The notes: a model not told the origin generated them from the sequence alone. Positions 47,446-58,256 are shown, counted from the first letter of the stretch. The stretch is 64,000 nt of DNA from Phanerodontia chrysosporium (GCA_001910725.1 MJGA01000002.1:2356001-2420000); one strand, 5' to 3'. Numbers and translations: made by a program.

Positions 47446-47580
47446 GTAATTGTCCTGCACACGTGATCTCCATCGAGTTCGTTTTCTAGTTCGCAAAGCG
47501 CCTAAGCTTTGGTTTCGCACCATTCCCGCGCTCGAGATACCCACGCATCGTCCAGTGCAGGTCACAGGACAGTGAGAAGA

Positions 47581-50297
47581 ATGGACACGGCGTCCACAAG
47601 TCATGGTGCAGCGCCCACCCTTACCACTGCTTCTCAACCACCGCGCACGAGGGCACCTGTACCTCCAATGAGCAGTCACGAGCGAGCTGCGAAGACTAAT
47701 CAACGGAAGGAACGCCAGAATGCAATTGAACGGGACGTCGAGTCGTGGTATCAAGATACAGTCAAGTTCGCTGCAAAAATGGCGACTGATCACGGAAAAA
47801 CCACCCAGCATTTCCTCAACGTCCTCTTCACGCATGCAACACATATTCTCAACCAGCGCGGCCCCAACGCATGGAATGCCTTCTTACACGTCACGTCGCA
47901 GGATATTCCGCCTAGCGGTAAGCTGTCGCTGTGCCACGTCTTTGATATATGAACTCATTCAGCTGGCAGAGCTCGGCAAGTCCGGACGTGAATACCTGCT
48001 GGCGCTGCAAGATGCGAGCCGTGAATCTTACGACAACCTCACCGATGAGCAAAAGCAAGACTTGATCGAAATTCTGGAAGAACACCGCCAAAAGCTCGCA
48101 CATTGCCAACGCATGTCTCAGCGGTCACGGACGCAAGACGTGTCACATGTTCTGGCCACAATCGAGAGTCTGGTATGGATGCTCATTCGTGTGTATGCGT
48201 TAACTTACCAGTAAGCTCCAGCTACGTGCACTTCGGGATCGCTGCGGAGTCGACGCCTTCATGTGTATCGTCCGAAACACGCCCGAGTTCTTCATGGAGC
48301 CGAGATGGTTCTTCACACGTGCGGGGATCGACGAGTACCTGAGCATAGCGGTCCGCCAGAAGGCCGGTTGGGACTGCAACGTCATCGGCCAGCTGACGGA
48401 GGCATTCTGTGTTGCTGGTGGGGACATTGCGAGTGCGTGGATATTTTTTTCAGGCATTCAGGTTGTCGCTAACATCATCCAAAAGGTATCTATAGAGATC
48501 ACAAGTCGCGCTGCGATTATTTGAAGCGCCTTATACAAGAAAAGCTCTTGCGGATGCTAAGTAAGTTCAAGGAATGGCTTACAATGTTCTAAAGCTCACA
48601 TTAGCGCAGTCTCAATCACCAATAATCCGAAAATCGGCATGGAATACGTTCACTTCCATGAGAAGATCCGGCGCACTTACAAGATCGACCTCGTAGGCTG
48701 GACAGGCCCGCCGTTCAAGTGCCTGTCGAAGATGTCGAACAACCAGACTGAGCTTGACGAGCTCCTGGATGCGCTCCGAAGTGGCAAGTGCAAGTTCATT
48801 AAGCTCACCACGGAAGAGGTGATCCAGAAGCACGCCGAGTACCTGGCTGAGGTCGCCGCAGGAACTGCCGTCCTGCCCAAACCTCGGAAGAAGCGGGCGG
48901 ACGCCGGTACGAAGAGGAAACGGGTGGTGCAGCCTGATAGCGGTGACGACGATACGAGCAGTGGCGTGGACGACGGCGGAAGTGAGAACGATGGTGGGGA
49001 CGAGAACGATGGCAGGGATGGGAACGATCAGGCAGGTATCGGCGGAGACAGGCAGCGTGCACGACCGGCAGAGCCTCAGGCTCCAGCGCGGCGCGAACCG
49101 TCTTCCAGCATTACGTACATCGCAGACGACCCGGCCTCCAAGAAGCGCAAGACTGCCTTTCAGCAGAAGGCGAAGCGCAGCGGTGAAGCATCTCAAAGAG
49201 CACCGCCCAAGCCAAGGTCGAGGGTGCATGCACCCCAGCCCGGACCCAGCGAACCCAGCCCTCTGTCGACGATGCCGAATGCTGCACCTTCACCCGCAGT
49301 GCCATCTCACGTGTCGCAAGCACCATCCCTGTCATCGCCCATGCAGCAGCCACAGTCACCGCAGCCGCCTCCATCAACCCAGCCTCCTTATCCTCCCCCA
49401 TCCCGTTCACCTCCACTGCTGCAACTACCGTCTTCTCGTTCGTCGCCGCCGCTGCCACCATCACCGCCGGCGGCTGCTTTGCCGCTTTCCCAACTGTCTC
49501 CACCATCGACGTGGTCACAATCTCCGCCTCCAGCGTCGCAACCTCCGCCTTTCCCAAGAACGACGCCGCCGGCATCGTCGACGCAGCCGCCTCTGTTTCG
49601 CGCGTCCCAGCCCCCGCCGTCGACGCAGCCGCCTCTGTTTCGCGCGTCCCAGCCCCCGCCGTCGATGCAGCCGCCTCTGTTTCGCGCGTCCCAGCCCCCG
49701 CTGTCGACGCAGCCGCCCCCATCTCGCATGACCCATCCGCCCCTGTCAATGCAGCCGCTATCCCAGCCACTGCCTTTGACGCAGCCATCAACGCATTTTC
49801 AAATGACGCCGTTGCCATCATGGGCACATCCGGCACCTTCTCATGCGGCGCAACCCCTGCCCCGGTACACGTCGCAGCTGCCGCCACCACCACCAGGGAT
49901 GTATGTGTTACCTTCCGGCGCGTCGCAGCCGCTGTCACCAATGCACCCGCACTCCCATCACATGCTGTCCTCTCTTCCCTCACCGCAATTGCCACTTACG
50001 GTACAGCAGCAGCCGCCTCTCGAACCGGTCGGAATGTCAACGTCCCTGTCGCCACATCGATACCCTCATCCCGCATTGCAGCTACCTCCCCACAGGCCCG
50101 CTTCACAACCACAAGTCCACCCATCCGCAGCACGCTCTCTATACCCTGCTGCGCCGCCAGCATACTACCCACATCCATTATTGACTACGACGCCTGCAGG
50201 CAGCCGTCAGGGTGACGACTACTATTCCTTTATTCGAGGTCGTATTAATGCTCAGAATATTACTACACCGGGTCCGTCACGCAGCCCTCCTACGTAG
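47581..50297 (+). CDS. KDZ passenger gene 2: unknown protein with Pro-rich repeat tail, 841 residues
   Basis: Exons 47581-47917, 47970-48172, 48216-48432, 48486-48561, 48605-50297; 842 codons, all phases agree, no defects. It starts MDTASTSHGAAPTLTTASQP. Ordered N-terminal half: NAIERDVESWYQDTVKFAAK, LLALQDASRESYDNLTDEQK, CGVDAFMCIVRNTPEFFMEP, DYLKRLIQEKALADA, NPKIGMEYVHFHEKIRRTYK and IDLVGWTGPPFKCLSKM, ELDELLDALRSGKCKFIKLT. A basic cluster (KPRKKRADAGTKRKR) should act as a nuclear signal. The C-terminal 400 residues are Pro/Ser/Gln-rich with a 14-residue tandem repeat. The ordered half resembles unknown proteins that are abundant in Agaricomycete genomes; I know no function. An intact frame in a recent transposon implies it has been under selection or is young. 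Confidence 0.78.
49574..49715 (+). repeat. 42-bp tandem repeat, about 3.4 copies, in passenger 2
   Basis: The unit encodes QPPPSTQPPLFRAS. Copies differ by one or two bases (STQ, SMQ, LSTQ variants), so the array is young. The flanking Pro-rich stretches (SRMTHPPLSMQP) look like older, diverged copies. Confidence 0.88.
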
Positions 50298-50603
50298 TTT
50301 ACTCATAGTATACTTATATCGTATCTACTGAACGCTTCCGCGCATAATTCAATGCCCTTTATCGCACTCCAGAAGAGATTCTCGCACAGCAGCACGTCTC
50401 GAAGGGGCAAGCGCCCAGGCTTCGTGGCGTCGTCAGATCATGGCAGCTCGGCGCTTACAGCTTCAAATGCAGATAGGGTGATGGTTAGTCGTTGAGCAGC
50501 GTTGCGAAAGGTATAGACATAGCATACTCATGAGAGCACTGAGCACCCAATGATCAAGGAGACGAGAGATGGCCAATATACATACAGTGTGATATTTCGA
50601 GCA
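50298..50603. other. 3' flank of passenger 2 inside the KDZ element
   Basis: About 300 bases between the passenger stop and the inner edge of the right inverted repeat. No feature seen. Confidence 0.45.
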
Positions 50604-50654
50604 AAAAAGATTGATTTATTCAGAAATATACTTGGACATGACGACAGCGCAGGG

Positions 50655-50662
50655 ATCGTGTG
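50655..50662. repeat. hAT target-site duplication ATCGTGTG (left copy; right copy 53454-53461)
   Basis: Perfect 8-bp direct repeat flanking the hAT ends. The uninterrupted left arm holds one copy only. Confidence 0.94.
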
Positions 50663-53453
50663 TAGTGTAGGGGGCAAAATTAATTCGTCGTGTTTTGCCA
50701 GGCAAAATGGCAGAATGGCAATTGCCACATGTGGCAGAATGCGGCAGAAATCTATTGGGCGCTAAAGTGACACACCGTTCTGAGCCATGAGCAGAGCGAC
50801 GTCCCACGACTTATCCGCCTTGTCCGTGACGACCTTCACCTGCTCCGCATACGACGCCGGCACCTGACCCTTTTCGACCCTCTCATACTCGTCAAAGTCG
50901 TACACCTTGCCTTCAAGAACCTCCTGGTCATTTACTTCCGCAAGCTCCTCCGTCTCCCTCTCCCTCCGAAAGCGTTCGAATTCGGCTTCGAGCTCGTCCA
51001 ACGAGATGGATTCAGGATCCTCAGGTGCAGAGTCAGTGGAGTCCTCATTGGACAATGGAGGAAGGTACGTCCAGTCCTGCTCGAGGCTCTCTGCGACATC
51101 TAGATTAATGCCGTGTTCAGGACGGGTGTGCATGTGTGCATGCTTCCGTCGTGGGGGTTTCCCGCCGTTCGCAAGGCACGCCTCGGTCCAAAGCTTGAAC
51201 AACAGGTTCGTGCGTATCTTGCCCAATGCTTCGAACGTTTCCACTGATAGCTGACACCGCTTCACAGACTGGACGCCGCCGAGAGCTGAGAAGAGTCGTT
51301 CCACTTCCGCGGAGTGAGGGACAATGGTGAAGAGGGCGATCGCAAGGGCTCTGATTGGGTGCGTGGAATTGTCAACTGATAGCTGTTCCCACCATTCAAG
51401 ACCGTCCCGTAGGCCGCCGCTGAAGACACCCTTGCCGGAGTAATACTCCCGCATGTTGTCGATGAGTCGCCTAGCCCTTAACTCGTCCCAGCCCCATTTC
51501 CTCGCCAACTCCAGCCCGACTTTGATCATGAACTCAACTGAGCGGCCGCTTGTGACCTGGCCGACAGCAAGCTTGCGGCAAAGCGGATGGAGGAAGAGGG
51601 CGAGCGAGTGCAGGTCCGTGTTCATGTTGTGGAAGCGTTTGTTGAAGACTGACCGCGCGTGCATGTAGAATCCGTGGTCATCATCTTCAGGGTCCAGCGG
51701 GAGTTTGGCGAGGTCGCGGGCTACCCGAATAAGCTCCAGCATGCAGTCCGCAAGGGTCGCCTCTCGGGACTCAACATTCCCGATAGCATCCACGATCGGC
51801 TTCGTCGTCTTGATGAGCTGGTTGAGCAGCTGCCAGTACCTCTCGGTATGTAGCACAATCCGGACGACTTCTGGTGCGACAGGGGTAAGTCCATTGGTCT
51901 TCTTTTGCGCATCAGGGCGGGCGCAGGTTGTTACGAGTGCATCTCTGAGGGCTTGTCAAAGGATGTCTAGCAACAAGTATGGTAGATAAGACCCACCTGT
52001 AACTCTGTACGCTAAGTGCTTGTAGAATAAGAGCATACCATCGTGACTCGCAGTTCTGCTTGAGAGTGCGACGGACGCCGTCTTGCTTCGCTCGCCTGTC
52101 AAGCTGCCCACTCCAGTAATGGGATCTGTTGAAGAATGAGACGATCTTCGTTGTCCGGGTGACGTTCTCTTTCATAACAGGATAGCTGCATATCTCGCCG
52201 ATAATATTTCCAAGTGCGTGTAGGAAGCAGCCAACAGTCTGCCATGATGATCAGTCTGGTATCATAGGGCAGGTGCAGTAATACCAGTACTCACCACGAT
52301 CCATGGGAACTTCTCCTCAAATTTACGTCGCACTGCAACCATAGTGGTTGGACTGTCAGTGGTGATGGCAATGAACTGACGCCCCTTCTCGAGCCCTTGC
52401 TTCTGCAGCGCCTTCATTCCAGATTCAAAGATATTCTCCGCCGTCGCGCGCACACCCGTCAAGTCATCGAGACTGAGTACACTGGGGTATTGATTGACTT
52501 CCGCAGCGACACAACCATACAGCTCACGCTTCGTACGGTCCTCCCAGCCGTCAAGCAGAAGGGTCAGGAAGGTGCGCTTCCCGAGACGATCCTGCTCTTC
52601 AAGTTCTACACGAGCGAGTTCCGAGTTGAGTATGCGATGAGACAGAATATATCGGCTTGGTGGCATGTATGATGGGCGGATGATATTCGTGAACTTGGAG
52701 AAATATTCGCTCTCGGCAGCGCGAAATGATATATTGACATGCACGAGCCATCTGGAAAACTGTCAGGTACGTCTGCTACTGATGGGCAATGTACATACCG
52801 GAACAGGGCGAGATCTGCCGCTGACTGTTGCGCCGGCGTGAGAGCCTGGTCGACATATCCATCGAGCGTAGTTCCACGCTTCTTCTTCCGTGCTTCGATT
52901 GGCGTGCCCACGTCATTGTCCAATATTGTGATAGGTGAGCTGGAGGAACCGTCTTCGTTGCTCGAGGTAGCAGCCTCGGGGGTCCTTGTGGACTTGAAGG
53001 AGCTCTTCCTTGCCTGCCCGCCCTTGCCCATCAGGTACTGCAATGCACGTACACGGACATGCTGTGGCGCCTCAGGGCACTTCTCGGCATTGCTGAGATG
53101 CTTCGCAAGGGCGTCATCGCGATGTTCAAGTTTCGTTCCGCAATGGTCACAGCTGTAGTAATATCGGTTTGATTTGTTTGCCACCTGTTCGAGACAAGTG
53201 AAGTTATCGGTAACTAATGCCGCAGGCGGGCGGCCGCGTTGGAGACCCATGTGAGGAAGACGCGGGATAGGACGGTGGATAAGGGAGCAAATTTTGCGTC
53301 GGACACTCAGTTTCGCTGCCATAACATCACATATCTAGTAATTACTATATCTAGATTCTGCCACTTTTTGCCGAACCCTGTCAGTTTCTGCCATTCTGCC
53401 ACCCTCGGCAATTGCCATTCTGGCAAAACGGCAGATGTTTGCCAACCACACTA
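50663..53453 (-). mobile_element. hAT transposon, 2,791 bp, apparently intact
   Basis: Ends are TAGTGTAGGGGGCAAAA on the left and the inverse of TAGTGTGGTTGGCAAAC on the right, flanked by the perfect duplication ATCGTGTG. Subterminal copies of a GGCAGA/TCTGCC motif and ggcaattgcc occur at both ends (50695-50755 and 53355-53440), likely transposase-binding sites. It encodes one complete transposase. All parts need be present for it to move, and I see no defect. Confidence 0.93.
50762..53322 (-). CDS. hAT transposase with BED zinc finger, 801 residues
   Basis: Minus-strand exons 53322-52799, 52751-52295, 52238-51997, 51944-50762; 802 codons, no defect. It starts MAAKLSVRRKICSLIHRPIP (a start at MGLQRGRPPAALVTDNF, 53250, is possible). 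BED-type finger: YYSCDHCGTKLEHRDDALAK with HLSNAEKC. Middle: TTLDGYVDQALTPAQQSAAD, LFRWLVHVNISFRAAESEYF, TFLTLLLDGWEDRTKRELYG, IAITTDSPTTMVAVRRKF (catalytic Asp region), GCFLHALGNIIGEI. C-terminal hAT dimerisation block: HPIRALAIALFTIVPHSAEV, ERLFSALGGVQSVKRCQLSV. The tail is acidic. It cuts and joins the ends of its own element. Confidence 0.93.
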
Positions 53454-53898
53454 ATCGTGTGGGAGCGTCTTCTTACATGGCAGAAGAGTGCGATACGGAG
53501 GAGAGAGCTCCAGCAGCGCCGACAGCGGGCTGGGGGAGGGCGGGAGAGGACGGGAGAGGCCGGAGGACGCGTGGTGACGCTCGGAGGCACGTGCCTCAGC
53601 TCGGGGCGCGAGGTGGCAACCGAAGGCGCCGGCGCGCAGTCTGGATGCGGGCGGGAGAGCGCTGGAGGGCGGCGTGATGGTAAGGAGGGGCGGGCGGATA
53701 CCAGGAAAGGCAGCGGACGGCGGGATCACGCGGGGAACCGGGGAGGGACGGCTCGGGCAGAGGGAAGGGCCTGAGGCCCCCTCTGCTTGCGAGCATTTCT
53801 CGGGAAGCCCGCATTTCGCTGGGGCGCAAGGCTACAAGCCTCGCCATCAAGATCTGATACCAAGCCTAACGAGCGCCGGAAGTTGGGCTCGTCAGGTG

Positions 53899-53906
53899 CA
53901 CAGGAA
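53899..53906. repeat. right 8-bp target-site duplication CACAGGAA of the KDZ element
   Basis: Exact match to 40551-40558, directly outside the right inverted repeat. Confidence 0.93.
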
Positions 53907-54372
53907 AGGGTACTCACCGCTTGCCCTTACACATCTCCATATCCCGCATCGCCCATCAGGACACGCGTTCGAAAACAAACCGCAGCGCGCCAGTCAGGGT
54001 CACACGGTCATAACCGTGAGGCTGCACGAGGCAGTTCGTACGCGAAGACGGCCTTCGGGGTCTGTTCGCTGTAGCAGCATCGGGATGGTGGAAGGAGGAA
54101 AGCAAGATGTCGAGGAGAGTTGTGCTCATTGCAAGCTTGGAGACCAGCTTGACAGCCTGCCCAAAACCGGACGGAACGGGAACACACTCCGGAGGGCGCT
54201 CCGAGACGTCATACAACTACAGGGAGCGCATTGTATTGGGTAGTTCACAACAAAGCTTTCGATACGGCAGCCAAGGCGAGACAAAGGAACGACAGAGATG
54301 AGTATTATGAAGACAATAGTCTATCATGCCTGGTAGAACAGCCTGAATTTGAGCGGAGGAAAGCACAGTTCG
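53907..54372. other. right flank of the KDZ element, no firm gene
   Basis: A minus-strand frame (MSTTLLDILLSSFHHPDAAT, about 53956-54130) followed by a donor-like site at about 53915 might be a first exon or leader of the gene now left of the transposon, but this is unproven. Confidence 0.3.
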
Positions 54373-55100
54373 CTAAACAAGAATAGTAGGGGTTGCCACG
54401 GAACGGGCGTTCGATAGATTCAAGTCGAGGCTTCTGTGTGCCTCAGCGAGAGAAGGGGTTGCAAACCAGGTGGATGGTTTTAAACTCATGAATATCCTGG
54501 CGGTCATTGCGGTGATCACCACCACGAGCGCAATGTATGCCACCGCGACGAAGGCAGCTAATTGTTCGTTGTCGTCTTTGGTGCCGAGGGACACCTCATC
54601 AAGGCCCTCTTCAGAAAGAGCCCAGGCGGCGAGGCGGTATAGGATGAAAGATACAAACGCACTGCATTCCAGTCAGCCCAGTCTGGCGCTGAGCCGGAGC
54701 CGGAGGTTGAAAGCGCGTACCTTCCTGTCATCCCGAAGGGCATGGCAAGCATGATGGCCGCGCCCGGCGTCGAAAGCGTCACAGCCCGCTGTTCAACAGT
54801 CGGTCTGGCGGTGAGAAGGAGAGACAAGGTGACTCACCTCGATCCAGCAGATCGTTAATCCGTATGACAGGCAAACCTCGACCATGGTATTCTCAAAGAC
54901 TATGCTCAGGTAAAGACCTGACATCAGCAAAAAAAAGACCGCTAGATCTAGCTAGGCCAGCGATGACCAGGCTACCAGAGCAGGTCAGCGCTTTCAGGCT
55001 GGGATTGTAGTTGCCAGCTCAGACATGCGATCGATAAGCGTGACCATGCCCATCAGTCTGACACCATAGACCAGGCTCGCCATCATGGTAAGCTAGATCA
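54373..55100 (-). CDS. probable multi-pass membrane protein, unknown, model incomplete
   Basis: Minus-strand pieces in order: LTMMASLVYGVRLMGMVTLI, LYLSIVFENTMVEVCLSYGL then TICWIE, spliced to AVTLSTPGAAIMLAMPFG, then EEGLDEVSLGTKDDNEQLAA and FVAVAYIALVVVITAMTARI with FMSLKPSTW. At least three membrane spans are visible. No domain recognised. The 5' end and one intron were not resolved. A transposon-like or low-complexity insertion near 54930-55000 may have damaged it. Confidence 0.4.
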
Positions 55101-55585
55101 GGCATGGCCAGGGCTGGTAATGCCTGGCAAGCGGTGGCAGTTCCGGGCGCACTTTTGGGTTCGTTCGGCTGCTACTCGGGCTCATCCCATATATTTTAGA
55201 CAATAAAATCGATTTATTCATCTGGATACAGTACAGTACACAAGTGGCTGGGTGACAAATGCAGAATAGAACAGACGGCTGGCTGTACCACATACTTGTG
55301 CCACCCACATGCTAGCCGTGCATGACGCTGATCATGCTAGACGGATGCTATACGCTAGGCACTGCCGATAGGGGTTCGTTGAAAGTGAGCAGCATATAGG
55401 ATACAGTGACGAACCTGTCAAAGGAAAAGACTGCTGCGCCTGCAAGTGGACATCAGTACAAAAGGGTCAGAAAGCAGAGAGCTGATCACGTACATGCGCA
55501 CAACCCTACATCCCAGGGTATCCTGTGTAGCACAGCAGGTCAGATGAGTAACAGGTAAATGTCGACCACCGTCTGCCAAATATTC
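55101..55585. other. no supported gene
   Basis: Repetitive-looking sequence (catggccagg...tgcctggca; catgctag repeats near 55310-55360). No coding motif seen; the missing 3' half of the P450 is not here. Confidence 0.4.
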
Positions 55586-56360
55586 TTACCTTTGCTCGCT
55601 GTCGGAAGTCTGCGCATGGTCCGGGATCAGCAGCCGCATAAAGACGTTCTCGGACACTGTGTGCAGCACGGTCTGCGTGCGTGACAGCATGCCGTGAGCG
55701 TGGGAGAGGTGGGAAAGATGGGGAGGGCATGACGGGAAGTGGGGCGCACCTTGAGTCAGGTCATCGTGTGCCCGGCAGGCACGACGTCCTCGTTCTGCCA
55801 TGGGATGCGACGCCCGAAGCATGTGACGCCGACGACGAACAGGGCGATCTTCGCGGCCAAGGCGTGTGCCCAATGTCCGGGGAGAGAGATGGACGCAAGT
55901 GAGCGCACGATCGGGAAACAGGTGCAGGCGCGCGCACCAGGAGGGTGATGTCGACGGCGTAGTCGACGTGGATCTCGGCGCGCTTGCCCCAGACGTGAGT
56001 GAAGAGGTCTTGAAGAATGAGGCGCGTCTCGTCCCACACGAGCTTGTTGTTCCGCTGCGCACGACCGCTCAGAAATGCAGGGTCGACAGGGGACGGCACG
56101 AGGGCATACCTCAGAGAAAGCGGGCGCGGCGATCTTGCGGGAGCGCTTCCAGTGCTCGCCCTCGCTAGCGACGATGTTGCCGCCGAAGAAGGTGAGGATC
56201 TTGTACTGTTCTATCGATTTCGGAAAGCGCGAACCATGTGTCGTATTTCCTGTAATGAAGATCAGTAGGAGTATGCAGCGGGGAGGGGGAATTGAACCAT
56301 GATGACGTCTGCGTCTGCGACATAGAAATTGGCGTTGCTCCCGATGAACGAGGCAACCTG
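55586..56360 (-). pseudogene. cytochrome P450 fragment, N-terminal half only
   Basis: Minus-strand exons read VASFIGSNANFYVADADVIM, RFPKSIEQYKILTFFGGNIV, ASEGEHWKRSRKIAAPAFSE (C-helix WxxxR), RNNKLVWDETRLILQDLFTH, VDYAVDITL, IALFVVGVTCFGRRIPWQNE then DVVPAGHTMT, TVLHTVSENVFMRLLIPDHA. These are the B-C to F-G region of fungal P450 monooxygenases (haem enzymes on the ER). The I-helix, ExxR and haem-binding FxxGxRxC parts are absent in the 1.6 kb downstream, and the membrane anchor is not found upstream. Two further frame slips (near 56225 and 55755) are likely. I therefore call it a truncated relic. Confidence 0.72.
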
Positions 56361-57569
56361 ATGGGGCCTTTTGGTCAGCGGACGCAGCGGTCTGGCAGGA
56401 GATAACGCGCTCGGCGAGCCACACTGCGGGGCATCGGGTATCCGTTGTTCTCGCAGTTGTGTGCAATGGTTGCAAGCGTGTGCAGGGCGGGTGCATATAT
56501 GCGTGGAATTGATGTTGTAATTTCATAATTTCATACACGCGTACCGTAACTCTGCAGAACAAAGTCGAGAGCACCCTGTTAGCAGGGCAAACAGCAATAG
56601 GAATCTGATGGCGTACCTTAGAGTTGCCCCATAAATGCGCTGTCACCTGCACCAGCCCGCGCAACAAAGAACAAGGCATTCCTCGTTGCGCATGATGTTT
56701 ATCCTGAAGCTCGGCTTCGGAGTTTCGCACGCGATGGGGAGGCGGCTTGACAAGGCAGGGGCAATGTAGGGGTGGGGAACATGGTGGTATGAGGGAGAGA
56801 GCAGGGCAGAGGGGACAGAGGATTTATATGCGTTGGAGATGGTCTTTACTTCTCGGGCACTTCGACGTCATGTCTCCTTCCGTCTTGGGCATGACGCGTC
56901 AGTGTCACAGGTTTTGAAGTCCTGGTAAGTAAAAACGTCACAGGTAAGTCACCATGTGACCGGGTAAGCCGTCAGGTTGTAAGGGTTGGCTTTTCTGCTA
57001 TGCACTAGCATCTCGAGCAAGTAACATGGGCAGAACAGCCGCAAACCTTTGCTTGGGCGAGATCGTTGACCACCCGATACACTTAAGTAAGGTGTGTTTG
57101 TCACATTGTAGAGGTATGCAGATACATGCTATGTAGATGTCAGTGAGGCCGACGAGGGGCCTGCTGTGTCAGGCTTCGCATGTGGCACATGCCACTGATA
57201 TATGCGATTGCGGAGGCTGCGCTGCGCATGCCACAGAACCATGAAACGTTTTAAGCTGCCTTTGCAACCCCGTTTCACAATGTAAGTAGTGCCCGAACGA
57301 TTGAGCGTGCCCCGGACACGGTGCCAAAGTGAGGAGCTGGCCCATGTGCGCTTAGGAAGTAAGACGACGGTGAACTGTCGATTACTGCTCATAAAAACTC
57401 ATACAGATATTAAATCCCATCCATGACCTTACCAGGACGTTTCATGCCATGCAGCATCAGGATGACAAGCCATGGCCAGGCAATACCAGGCGATACCAGA
57501 CTGGCGCGCCTTTGCCATTGCAGGTCAGCGCTAGTCTGACTGGCGCCGCCTTGCCAGCCCTACCGTACC
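56361..57569. other. no supported gene
   Basis: About 1.2 kb upstream of the P450 relic. Some short frames, none with family motifs. The sequence near 57480-57600 (ccatggccaggcaataccag) is similar in style to 54930-55110 and could be part of a diverged repeat. Confidence 0.35.
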
Positions 57570-58256
57570 AGATCTGCGACCCATTTTTTTGCTGATGGAG
57601 AAGGCGTTCGCCATGGTCATGACCATTAGTGCTTGCAACACGAGGTGCGCTGACGCCTGGGACTTCACTGCCTCGATATTGAGGTACATTGTCACAGCAC
57701 TAGGGTAATCGAGTCAGGAGGAGGCGAAGGGACAGGTCGGAGCGGGTGTACTTACAGGACCAAGGCAAGCGCAGCCATCGTGTTGAAACTGCATCTTTGC
57801 TTGTAGGTCTCGTAGAACTTGGAGAATGGAGCCGAATTGATGGCGCAGCTACCATCTTGGGGCGGATTGGACTTGTAGACAGAAAATATGTCATCTACAT
57901 GAGGCTTGAATGCGCGGGCCATGAGGGCAATGAAGACCGCGCAGATGCCTATGTCGACAGGGACCATCATCTCCGGTCGAGGGAAAGCATGAAAAGCTGC
58001 ACGTATGCAATTGTGTGCTTGTCGACCTAAATTTGTAGCGAGCGTGCTGAGCACCGCAGCTGACTCCATTCAGTGCTGGCAAGGGAGGTGGCTGCACAAA
58101 GTGGGGCACAGCGAGAGTCAGGTCAGGCGTTATATACCCAAGTACGAGCACGGTACCGCAAAACACAGAACGGGCGATAGCCAATGACTCGAGACTGGCA
58201 AGTATGAGGGAACGCACCTGGTCAAGGGGAGGGCACTCAAAGGCTGTCTCAACCAT
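57570..58256 (-). CDS. probable four-span membrane protein (MARVEL-like topology)
   Basis: Minus strand. It starts MVETAFECPPLDQ, followed by an intron. Further exons read PEMMVPVDIGICAVFIALMA, RAFKPHVDDIFSVYKSNPPQ, DGSCAINSAPFSKFYETYKQ and RCSFNTMAALALVL, then MYLNIEAVKSQASAHLVLQA and LMVMTMANAFSISKK. Hydrophobic segments alternate with a Cys-containing loop (DGSCAINS ... QRCS), as in small fungal MARVEL-like proteins. The exact family and 3' end are uncertain. Confidence 0.45.

Larger units (their letters stand above)
40559..53898 (+). mobile_element. KDZ-type giant DNA transposon, 13,340 bp, with nested hAT and solo LTR
   Basis: Bounded by two 496-bp inverted repeats and a perfect 8-bp duplication. 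Cargo in order: KDZ transposase (41455-45603, broken by a solo LTR), passenger 1 (45935-47445), passenger 2 (47581-50297), all on the plus strand; then the hAT element inside the right repeat. Without the hAT copy the element is about 10.5 kb, and without the LTR too about 9.8 kb. KDZ elements (Kyakuja/Dileera/Zisupton) are known giant transposons of Agaricomycetes with 8-bp duplications. The two long repeats look identical where I compared them, and the target duplication is perfect, so insertion was recent. Confidence 0.93.
50604..53898 (-). repeat. right terminal inverted repeat of the KDZ element, split by hAT
   Basis: The inner part is 50604-50662 and the outer part 53454-53898. Removing the 2,791-bp hAT insert and one 8-bp duplication leaves 496 bp, exactly the length of the left repeat. 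Confidence 0.93.

Noticed and set aside
49111..49995. 294-codon Ala/Thr-rich minus-strand frame
   Set aside because: Antisense of the Pro/Ser-rich tail of passenger 2.
54930..57600. Possible inverted pair of short repeats (catcagcaaaaaaa near 54930 and its complement near 57590)
   Set aside because: Similarity is patchy, with no matching ends or duplication; not enough to call an element.
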